DNA from: AP-15 sp035570935
GTDB lineage: Bacteria > Pseudomonadota > Alphaproteobacteria > ATCC43930 > CGMCC-115725
Length of the DNA stretch: 20,840 bases
Direction of reading: 5' to 3'
Assembly: GCA_035570935.1 (NCBI GenBank)
Contig: DATMKU010000159.1
Coordinates: 1 to 20,840, forward strand
Both the position numbers and the translations under genes were made by a program. This document shows positions 7,810 through 14,146 of the stretch, one piece after another (the stretch's first letter is position 1; each line of letters opens with the position of its first letter). The notes under the pieces were generated by a model. The model was not told where the DNA came from and did no database searches. It saw nothing but the letters and a program-made list of their open reading frames with translations.

Positions 7810-8982
7810 TTGACGCCGTTAAAATATGCTTTTCTCGCGCTCGGCCTGCTCGGCTGCGGGTTGACGCCGGCTTTTGGCCAAACCCTGATCGTCGGCAATG
7901 ACGAAAAACAGGGGGTCGATCAGAACTTCAAGCCGATCCTGCGCGAACCCGGTCACGACACCTTGTCGATCATCGACATCTCGCAGCCGGAGACGCCGCG
8001 CATCACCGCCACAATCCCGCTAGTGAACTCGGTGGTCGGACCGCCGACCAATCTCGCGATCACCCCCTCAGGCGACATTGCGCTGGTGGCTAATTCGCTG
8101 GCGCCGGTGGTCCAGGGCTGGGGCCGTCGCTTGGAGCCCGACGACAAGGTGTTTGTCGTCGACCTGAAGGCGAGCCCGCCCAAAATCGTCGGCACGGTCA
8201 CGGTCGGCAAGCAGCCCTCGGGGCTCGCGATCAATTCGAAGGGCGATCTGGCCCTCGTCGCCAATCGCGGCGACGGCACGATCTCGGTCCTGTCGATCAA
8301 GGGCAAGGATGTCCTTGTCGTCGGCACCGTGCCGATCGGATTGCCGGCCGACCAGGTCTCCGCGGTCGCGATCACGCCCGACGGCACTAAGGCGCTGGCG
8401 ACCAAACCGGCCGCCAACAAGGTAGCGCTGTTGACGATCGACGGCGAAAAGGTGACGTATGACAAACGCGACCTGCCGACCGGGATATTCCCCTACAACG
8501 TCGCAATCGCCCCCGATGGCAAGCTGGCATTGACGGCCGACAATGGCGGCGGCGGCGGTTCGGACGGCAATGTCGATACGGTTGGCGTCATCGATCTCGC
8601 CGCCAACCCGCCGCGGGTTGTCGACCACGTCACGGTCGGCGATTCGCCGGAGGGGCTGGCGATCAGCCCAAAGGGAAACCTCGCGGTGTCGGTCCAGGCC
8701 GAGGGCTCGAATACCCCTAAAACGGTTTTCTACCATCATGACGGCGGCAGCGTCGCGGTGCTCGCGATCGACGGCGACAAGGTGACTAAAGTCGGTTCGG
8801 TGACGGTCGGCGCATTACCCGAGGCGGTCGCTTTCAGCGCTGACGGGAGCCGCATCTATATCGGGAATTTCATCGACGGCGACCTGTCGGTGCTGAAGGT
8901 GGATGGCACTAACGTCACCGACACCGGCCAGCGCTTTAAGCTGCCGGGTCACCCGGCGTCGATGCGCGCCGGCCCGCAGTAG
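7810..8982 (+). CDS. Exported YncE/YVTN-like beta-propeller protein (TTG start)
   Basis: A 390-residue protein with an N-terminal signal sequence (KYAFLALGLLGCGLTPAFGQ). Cleavage probably follows residue 23 or 24 (AFG-Q); a lipoprotein at Cys16 is a less likely alternative because the lipobox is poor. The mature part is made of repeated blades of the YncE/YVTN type. Examples are VGTVTVGKQPSGLAINSKGD, DSPEGLAISPKGNLAVSVQA and VGALPEAVAFSADGSRIYIG, each combining a '-VG..P.G.A..P.G..A.V-' strand set. Such propellers are found in periplasmic binding proteins and lactonase-like folds; no catalytic function can be read here. The TTG at 7810 is chosen because GGGAGG at 7798-7803 precedes it by 6 nt and the signal peptide begins directly after. 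No in-frame ATG gives an equivalent start. Confidence 0.85.
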   Translation: MTPLKYAFLALGLLGCGLTPAFGQTLIVGNDEKQGVDQNFKPILREPGHDTLSIIDISQPETPRITATIPLVNSVVGPPTNLAITPSGDIALVANSLAPVVQGWGRRLEPDDKVFVVDLKASPPKIVGTVTVGKQPSGLAINSKGDLALVANRGDGTISVLSIKGKDVLVVGTVPIGLPADQVSAVAITPDGTKALATKPAANKVALLTIDGEKVTYDKRDLPTGIFPYNVAIAPDGKLALTADNGGGGGSDGNVDTVGVIDLAANPPRVVDHVTVGDSPEGLAISPKGNLAVSVQAEGSNTPKTVFYHHDGGSVAVLAIDGDKVTKVGSVTVGALPEAVAFSADGSRIYIGNFIDGDLSVLKVDGTNVTDTGQRFKLPGHPASMRAGPQ

Positions 8983-9553
8983 AAAGAGGCGGGGCGAGAG
9001 TACCTGTAATTCCGCTAAAATCGCGCGGCGTACTCCACCACAGGACGCAAGCTCAAACGGGTTTGGCGGCGGCTAGTGTTTCAGTTGAATTTCCGCAAGG
9101 GGTGGGTTGCCGACCGTCGCCGGAGCCACGGTGAACGAAGAGATTGCGCCGGAACCGGGCCGTTGGGCCGACAGAAATCGAACGGGTTAAGCCGACCCTT
9201 TGCGGGCATTCGCACCGGGTTTCTGCACTTCCTAATGGCCGAAAATTCAGTTGCCCCCGCTGTGGCGCGAATTGGTTGCATTTTTCAAAACGCGCGAGGC
9301 CGACGCAATCTGCGGCGTGTGATCAAGCCGCAGCAACGCCGCCCTTGCGACTGCCTCCGGCGGATTCGCTACGGGGCCCTCGGAAACCACGGCTTGTAAG
9401 CGCGGGGTCCAGCATTAGCCATCGCTCAGTAACTCAGTAAGTTTATACCTCCAGTAGTGCCATTGAAGTTGTCTGTCCATGTGAATATAAATGGTAACGG
9501 GATGGTTTATGCCTCCATTTGGAATGAAACGTGCTAAAATTCCGGTATATGTG
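8983..9553. other. Gene-poor spacer with rising AT content
   Basis: No supported gene lies in these 571 bp. The left two-thirds have ordinary GC-rich composition with only short chance reading frames. From about 9420 the sequence turns AT-rich: in 9481-9540 only 22 of 60 bases are G or C, very unlike the neighbouring genes. It runs into the decayed secreted-protein gene on the minus strand, so it may be the 3' flank of the same foreign segment. Confidence 0.5.
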
Positions 9554-10389
9554 TTAGTTAGTTAATACTTGTTTAAACGTTTCATGCAATAACTCCAGTT
9601 CGGAAATGCCGCTATGTACATCCGCTATGCAAGCAGGAGATAACAGGCCGCTTACGGTTACCGATGTAACGGAAAAATAGCCCTCAGCTACCTGATACTG
9701 TCTGGAAGCCGCGTTAACTGGCTGGTATTTATTTATTGCGAAGCCAGAGCCGCCCGTATAGGAGTCCGTGGGAGGTTTCAGAGTGTATGAAAACGTATCG
9801 TACCAGTATCGGCAGAGCCACGTTGAGAGAGAATTTATCACGATCTCGGCGCCGATGTTGTTACCTCCGGTAGAGCCGGTCGCGCTGTTGAATGTCTCAC
9901 TGAAATAAAACCTAGCGCTGCTTTAGAAGACCCAGCGCTTTGCGCATAGACAAAGGAATCAATCGAAGGCGCTGTCGGCATGTGGCTGAATACATACGAG
10001 CTGCCATTTATTGTGAGTTAAACTTGCGTTATCGGCGTGTTTGCGCCGGAATTATGCAATCCATTATAGCATTGGGTTGGAGTTAATGGGGAGTTGGTGC
10101 CTTGGGTCGTGTCAAAGGTGAACGTGGCTGTATAAGGATAGCCGGCTAGATTGGCATCTTTTCCGACGAATACGCCGGTTGTGTCTTTGCCGGAAGTTAC
10201 GTTGCCTGTGATCGTTGCGAGCACCGTGTAAGCTTTCGCGTGCTGCGGCGTGCAGAGCGCAGCGGCAGCAATTGCCATTACGGATACGATCCCGGCCTTG
10301 GCGAGCATCGCTCTTTGAAGCAGTTGGCGGAAAGTCTGGCGAAAAGCTGACCGGATTGCGACTGCGCCGTTTTGGCCGAAGATCCGCAT
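9554..10389 (-). pseudogene. Decayed secreted protein gene (PEP-CTERM-like exported family), one nonsense and one frameshift lesion
   Basis: Reading from ATG 10389-10387, with GGAGG five bases before it, the frame gives a signal peptide. This has a basic N region and then GIVSVMAIAAAALCTPQHAKA. It continues with YTVLATITGNVTSGKDTTG and YTATFTFDTTQG until TAA at 10020-10018. Past that stop the same frame resumes with LTINGSSYVFSHMPTAPSID and SFVYAQSAGSSKAALGF. Near 9915 it must shift by one base, in a T-run that reads TTTT where TTTTT would fit, to continue as YFSETFNSATGSTGGNN and then the frame ending at TAA 9556-9554. Adding one base makes the total 837 nt, exactly 279 codons. The layout (ATLTG.VTSG.D.TGVF, L.ING, final SVTVSG) recalls exported proteins often carrying a PEP-CTERM tail, but no such tail is seen. 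A functional protein from this locus is unlikely unless a sequencing error is involved. Confidence 0.7.
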
Positions 10390-10400
10390 GCGTGCCTCCG

Positions 10401-10420
10401 TATCCTGATACGTTAGGATA
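10401..10420. promoter_or_regulatory. Inverted repeat just upstream of the pseudogene's ribosome binding site
   Basis: TATCCTGATACGTTAGGATA has 8-bp arms with one mismatch (TATCCTGA against TTAGGATA). It lies directly 5' of the GGAGG of the minus-strand pseudogene, about 12 bp from its ATG. The position fits a repressor operator or a hairpin in the leader. Confidence 0.4.
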
Positions 10421-10439
10421 GACGGTGACAATCGCGTGA

Positions 10440-10459
10440 GGTGAGAAGAATTCCTCACC
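10440..10459. repeat. Inverted repeat in the pseudogene promoter region
   Basis: GGTGAG at 10440-10445 pairs with CTCACC at 10454-10459 around an 8-base centre that contains GAATTC. It is the second inverted repeat within 60 bp upstream of the minus-strand pseudogene and may be a regulator site; no family can be named. Confidence 0.3.
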
Positions 10460-10939
10460 GCAGAGTTGTTGGCATTTTCGAGTATGTGACTTTCAATCGA
10501 AAGGCGGGAACGGGCGAGACCCGGAGTAAGAGAGCGAGCACCGCCACCCGGCGCAAGGTGAGGATCAAACACCGCTTACGTTGTTTCATTGATCGCCCAT
10601 CAATTGCGAACCCATCGCGATGGGCTGTCGGGGATGGCCGCGATGGGGGCAAGAGCGCCCGAAGCCGTCGGACGGCACGAGCGACGGCTTTGGGTCGAGA
10701 GGCGCCTTGTGAACCGCTCATCAAGCGTCAGGTTTGCGCTGCACGCCTCGCGTGTAGTATCGGCCGAGGTTATCCTCGCTTCGTCCCATGTCCACCCACA
10801 ACCTATGCGCCGGTCTTTTGCAGTTGCCCAACTAGACCACATGTCCGCCTGAGTACGGGGCGACCCGTCTCACAGTATGCAGGTAGCGAGGGTTGCACCG
10901 GGTTGGCCGGCGCCGAGCCTCATGCATAGGAGGCGGGTC
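10460..10939. other. Non-coding stretch holding the presumed left end of an IS110-family element
   Basis: No gene is supported in these 480 bp. The part closest to the transposase start (roughly 10750-10939) should be the left end of the IS. In the IS110 group of this family the left end, 5' of the recombinase gene, encodes the bridge RNA that guides target choice. I can see GC-rich self-complementary stretches (for example around GGCCGGCGCC near 10905), but I cannot fold a definite bridge RNA by eye. The true IS left boundary is not visible, because IS110 elements lack long terminal inverted repeats. Confidence 0.35.
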
Positions 10940-11610
10940 ATGGGGGATCGTATCACGTATGTCGGGCTTGATGTTCACAAGGCGGACGTCGTCGTGGCGG
11001 CAGCCGAGGGCGGTCTGCGCGGCGAGGTCCGCGAGTACGGCCGGATCGCCAATACGCCGGCGGCATTGGAGCGGCTGGCGGGCAAGCTTAGCCGTGACGG
11101 GGTGAGACTGCGGTTCTGCTACGAGGCGGGCCCGTGCGGGTATGCCATTCAGCGTCAGCTGTCGGCACGCGGGCACGAATGCGTCGTAGTGGCGCCATCG
11201 CTGATCCCAAAGCGGGCCGGAGACCGGGTCAACACGGACCGGCGGGATGCGGCCAGCCTGGCGCGGCTGCACCGGGCCGGCGAGTTGACGGCGGTGTGGG
11301 TTCCCGACGCTGGGCACGAGGCGATGCGCGATCTGGTGCGCGCCCGTCTCGACGCGGTGCACGCACTGCGCCGGGCGCGCCAGCAGCTTTCGGGCTTTCT
11401 GCTGCGCCACGGCTGCCATTACGGGCGGCCGGCCTGGACCAAGCTGCATCGCCGGTGGCTGGCGGGTTTGAAGTTCGAACAGGCGGTGCATCACCTCGTG
11501 CTCGAAGACTATGTGCAAGCGGTCGAAGCTGCCGCGGCGCGCCGCGATCGGCTGACGGCGCAGATCGCGGCGATGCTGCCGGACTGGACCTTGGCCCCGG
11601 CCTTGCCCGC
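10750..11610 (+). mobile_element. Truncated IS110-family insertion sequence
   Basis: The transposase reading frame from 10940 is IS110-like but loses family similarity around 11605, where unrelated sequence begins. Both edges given here are approximate: the left edge is set to include a plausible leader, and the right edge marks the loss of transposase similarity. No second copy and no right end are present in the window, so the element cannot be mobile by itself. Confidence 0.6.
10940..11610 (+). pseudogene. IS110-family transposase, N-terminal DEDD domain only
   Basis: Starting at ATG 10940 with AGGAGG at 10928-10933, the protein begins MGDRITYVGLDVHKADVVVA, the typical RuvC-like DEDD N-terminus of IS110 transposases. 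The acidic residues are Asp11 (GLDVHK), Glu62 (CYEAGPCGY), and Asp100 and Asp103 (NTDRRDAASLARL). A helical region follows to about residue 220 (AMLPDWTLAP). The second conserved domain (Transposase_20, with its catalytic serine) should then begin, but it is missing. The frame instead runs on through unrelated sequence and antisense to the thiamine-diphosphate gene until 12013. Intact members are about 340-400 residues. The nuclease domain is well preserved, so the truncation looks fairly recent. Confidence 0.85.
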
Positions 11611-11639
11611 CGCCGGCTTGAACGGATCGTCAGCCATGA

Positions 11640-11805
11640 GGGTTGACGCTGAGCATCTCGGCAACCCGCCGCGCGGCCTCGCCCTGGCCGAGATCGCTCA
11701 GAGAGGCGGCGACGGCGTTCCCCGACTTCCGCCGCGGCCGAACCATTCTGCGATCGCGGTCACCCGGCCCTCGATCTGCCCGATTGCGTTTCGTGCGCGG
11801 CTCAC
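11640..11805 (-). pseudogene. Remnant of a small gene downstream of the TPP enzyme, broken at the IS junction
   Basis: On the minus strand a GTG at 11805-11803 overlaps the TGA of the thiamine-diphosphate enzyme gene (GTGA), a common operon junction. It reads VSRARNAIGQIEGRVTAIAE, then WFGRGG, and stops after 35 codons. A shift of one frame continues as NAVAASLSDLGQGEAARRVA and EMLSVNPHG before the sequence changes at about 11640, close to where the IS110 similarity ends. The second part resembles the helix pair of small DUF6455-type proteins (..RVA..LGLSP.EL..), but the match is short and I would not insist on it. The most likely reading is a short gene that lost its 3' end and frame when the IS region was rearranged. 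Confidence 0.35.
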
Positions 11806-13466
11806 GCCTCGCCGTAATGAACGCGGCGGAAATTGCGCGACGGGATCAAATCGTCGATGTGGACGTCCCAGAGGGTGGTGCCGGACGAGTTCTGGTGGTC
11901 GCGGAACAGGCGCTCGAGCTGACCCATCTCGGTCACTGTCGCGGCGTTGTGGCCAAAGCCGCGGGCGATCGCGGCGATGTCGCCGCGGCCATGGATCGCG
12001 TGCTCCGGGTTGACGCCATAGGCGCGGAATTTGTGCGACTCGGCGCCATAGCCGCCGTCGTTCAGGATGCAGATCAACAGCTTGAGGCCGTGGCGGCGCA
12101 CCGTCTCCAATTCCTGGATGTGCTGGTAGAGGCTGCCGTCGCCGTCGATCAGCATGACCTTGTCGCTGCCGCGCGCAACGGCGACGCCGATCGCGGCCGA
12201 GAGGCCCGAGCCGATCGCGCCGAAATCGAGCGGCGTGTGATATTTGCCGGCCGCACGGCCCCGCAGATGCGTCATCGCAAAGCTGAAGCAGTGGCCGCCG
12301 GCGACGATCACGTCCCAGTCCTTTGGCACCGTGGCGTCGAGTTCGCGCACGACCGGCCGCGGGTCCAAGGTGCCCGGTGTCACCGCGAACTCTTTGGCGT
12401 CGGGCGATTCGGCCGCGATCCGCGACGCGATTGCATTGCTACGCCAACCCGGCCGGCGAATGCCGCGCTCGTGCAGGCGGCGCGCGATCGCCTCGGCGGT
12501 GGCGCGGGCATCGGCGCGAATATGCAAATCGGCGGTCTTGACACCCTGCCACAACCCGCGCGGGTTGGTGTCGATCTGGACGACCTTGGCGTTGGGATAG
12601 AGATAGCCGCCCTCGGTCGTGTAATGACCGAGCCCGGCGCCGGCGCCAATCACCAGGTCGCTCTCGGCAAAAAATTCGCGGCCGAGATCGGTGGCAAACG
12701 TGCCGGCGATGTCGAGCGCGAACGGGTTGCCGTCAAAGAGACCCTTTGCGAGCAGGGTCGTCGCCAACAGCGCACCGCTTTCCTCGGCCAGGGTTTCGAG
12801 CGCCTGGCGCGCGCCCGACCAGACCGCACCCCGCCCGCCGATCACCACCGGGCGCTCGGCCGCGGCGATCATCGAGGCGACCTCGTCGACCAGTGCCGGG
12901 TCGGGTGGGATCGTCTGCGCGCGCGGCATCAGATCGGTCGAGGGGGTGTAGTCGGGAAGGTAGGGAAACGCCTCCTTCTGCAGATCGAGCGGTACGCTCA
13001 GCACCACCGGGCGGCGCTCGGCGCGGGCGACGTAGAACGCCTCTCGGACACAGTCGAGCGCCCGGTCGATCGTGCGGATCGGGACGTGATGCGCCCCGGT
13101 CCCAAGCGTCAGCGGTGCCTGGTCGATCTGCTGCATGTACCAGGAGGCATTGATCGGCGCGTCGCCGGAAAAGACGACGACCGGGGCATTGCCGCGCGCC
13201 GCCATGGTCAGCGCGGTCATGATCTGGGTAAAGCCGGGACCGCAGGTGACCGAGGCGACGCCGACTTTGCCAGAGGCGCGGGCATAGCCGTCGGCCATCG
13301 CGACCGCGCAATGCTCGTGGCGGGCGTGGATCAGCCGCGCATTCTGATGGTCGGCCATCGCCGCCGACCAATACATGTTGGCGTCGCCCATCAGGGTGAA
13401 CAGTGTGTCGACCCCCTCGGCCGCGAACGCCTGCGCCAAGATGTCGGAGACCTGGTTGTCGCTCAT
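11802..13466 (-). CDS. Thiamine-diphosphate-dependent enzyme, acetolactate synthase-like
   Basis: A 554-residue enzyme with the three-domain order of the acetolactate synthase/benzoylformate decarboxylase superfamily. The N-terminal domain holds the catalytic Glu51 (HARHEHCAVAMADGYARASG), which activates the thiazolium ring. It is followed by VTCGPGFTQIMTALTMAARG. The central domain spans about 190-340 (ERPVVIGGRGAVWSG). The C-terminal cofactor domain has GDGS at 442-445 and NDGGYG at 469-474, the Mg2+/ThDP-binding motif. The natural reaction is unknown: decarboxylation or carboligation of a 2-oxo acid is likely. The ATG at 13466 overlaps the stop of the upstream CoxG gene (ATGA), with AAAGGA about 9 nt before it, so the two are co-translated. 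A 19-codon upstream in-frame extension would lie inside coxG and was rejected. Confidence 0.92.
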   Translation of the reverse strand: MSDNQVSDILAQAFAAEGVDTLFTLMGDANMYWSAAMADHQNARLIHARHEHCAVAMADGYARASGKVGVASVTCGPGFTQIMTALTMAARGNAPVVVFSGDAPINASWYMQQIDQAPLTLGTGAHHVPIRTIDRALDCVREAFYVARAERRPVVLSVPLDLQKEAFPYLPDYTPSTDLMPRAQTIPPDPALVDEVASMIAAAERPVVIGGRGAVWSGARQALETLAEESGALLATTLLAKGLFDGNPFALDIAGTFATDLGREFFAESDLVIGAGAGLGHYTTEGGYLYPNAKVVQIDTNPRGLWQGVKTADLHIRADARATAEAIARRLHERGIRRPGWRSNAIASRIAAESPDAKEFAVTPGTLDPRPVVRELDATVPKDWDVIVAGGHCFSFAMTHLRGRAAGKYHTPLDFGAIGSGLSAAIGVAVARGSDKVMLIDGDGSLYQHIQELETVRRHGLKLLICILNDGGYGAESHKFRAYGVNPEHAIHGRGDIAAIARGFGHNAATVTEMGQLERLFRDHQNSSGTTLWDVHIDDLIPSRNFRRVHYGEA

Positions 13467-14110
13467 CCGGTTTTTCCTTTGGCGAAAAAGAGTTGTTTGA
13501 GCCAGCCGAGAAACGCCCGCCACAAGATCGCCCCGCCGCGCAATTCGGTCGCGGCGCCCCTCACCCCGACCCTCTCCCCGCCGGGCGGGGAGAGGGAGGG
13601 ACCCGCGTCACCGGGAGGGTGAGGGGCAGTCGCCGGCTCTGATTCGGCTACCGGCGCCAGGGCCGCCCGCTCGGCCGCGAGCCGCGCCATGTTGCCGGCG
13701 AATTCAGCCAGGATCGCGCGGGCGAGATGAACCCCGCCGGCGTTGGCGAAGGTTTCGAGCGGCCCGGTGACGTTGAAATTGCCCGCGACCTTCAGCACCG
13801 TCGCCGCGCCGCCGCTCGCGGTCACTACCCCCGAGGCCAATGCCCGCGAGGCGCCGCGCCCGTCGATGCCGCGGCCCTCGATCGTACAGCGCCGCGCCTC
13901 GTCGTCATAGGAGAGCTTCGCCTCGCCGCGAAAGATCGCGACGGTCGGCCCGAACTTGACCCGCATCGTGCCCTGATAGGCGCCGCCCTCGCCGGAAGCG
14001 GTCAGGCTGGCGCCGGGAATGCACGAGGCGACGAGGGCCGGGTCGCGCAGCATCGGCCACACCGCGGCGGGCGGCGATGGTATCGTCACCTCTTCGTTGA
14101 TCGAAATCAT
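13463..14110 (-). CDS. CoxG/SRPBCC family protein
   Basis: A 215-residue protein of the CoxG (carbon monoxide dehydrogenase subunit G) family. The SRPBCC-type fold covers residues 1-150: VTIPSPPAAVWPMLRDPALV, CIPGASLT, GAYQGTMRVKFGP and FRGEAKLSYDD, then the AGNFNVTGPLETF strand. It is followed by a Pro/Gly-rich linker and a hydrophobic tail (AILWRAFLGWLKQLFF) that may attach it to the membrane. CoxG recruits CO dehydrogenase to the membrane, and relatives bind quinones or hydrophobic ligands. No CO dehydrogenase genes are in the window. Residues 162-185 of the linker are encoded by a nested palindromic repeat inserted in frame. ATG 14110-14108 is chosen because family similarity starts there. 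The gene overlaps the downstream TPP-enzyme gene by 4 nt and diverges from the molybdoenzyme gene. Confidence 0.85.
   Translation of the reverse strand: MISINEEVTIPSPPAAVWPMLRDPALVASCIPGASLTASGEGGAYQGTMRVKFGPTVAIFRGEAKLSYDDEARRCTIEGRGIDGRGASRALASGVVTASGGAATVLKVAGNFNVTGPLETFANAGGVHLARAILAEFAGNMARLAAERAALAPVAESEPATAPHPPGDAGPSLSPPGGERVGVRGAATELRGGAILWRAFLGWLKQLFFAKGKTG
13557..13626. repeat. Nested palindromic repeat inside the coxG coding sequence
   Basis: The outer arms CCCCTCACC (13557-13565) and GGTGAGGGG (13618-13626) are exact reverse complements. Between them lies a perfect palindrome with 12-bp arms and a one-base centre at 13571-13595 (CCTCTCCCCGCC and its complement). This 70-bp unit looks like the GC-rich dispersed palindromes (REP-like) common in alphaproteobacteria, usually intergenic. 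Here it lies within a gene, read through without a stop. Confidence 0.85.
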
Positions 14111-14146
14111 GCCGCCAAGGCTAACGGCAATCGCACGAGTTTGTCG
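14111..14146. promoter_or_regulatory. 36-bp divergent spacer between coxG and the molybdoenzyme gene
   Basis: The two genes point away from each other with only 36 bp between start codons. That is too short for two full, separate promoters. At least one promoter must lie inside the opposite coding region, or one start codon is further downstream than given. Confidence 0.4.

Noticed and set aside
5031..7898. A 955-codon open frame on the minus strand opposite the DUF924 and alpha/beta-hydrolase genes
   Set aside because: Both plus-strand genes have clear families, and the antisense frame has no recognisable domain and is Arg/Pro/Gly-rich. This is the usual result of high GC with strong third-position bias.
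9074..9089. TAGTGTTTCAGTTGAA, loosely like TAGTGTTCTGAACC at about 3374-3387, considered as ends of a dispersed element
   Set aside because: The match is short and imperfect, one copy overlaps a stop codon, and no paired inverted end was found for either.
9144..9440. Plus-strand frame with a short CPRCG segment suggesting a zinc ribbon
   Set aside because: There is only one CxxC pair, no ribosome binding site, and the rest is low-complexity and without family-like sequence; probably chance in the spacer.
9430..9510. Possible second, decayed copy of part of the secreted-protein gene (a minus-strand stretch reading DNFNGTTGGIN, like FNSATGSTGGNN in the pseudogene)
   Set aside because: The similarity is about a dozen residues with frame breaks around it, too short to claim a tandem duplication without an alignment.
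11643..13622. A 659-codon plus-strand open frame opposite the TPP enzyme
   Set aside because: The minus strand encodes an intact ThDP enzyme with all motifs; the plus frame has no family-like features and is a composition shadow.
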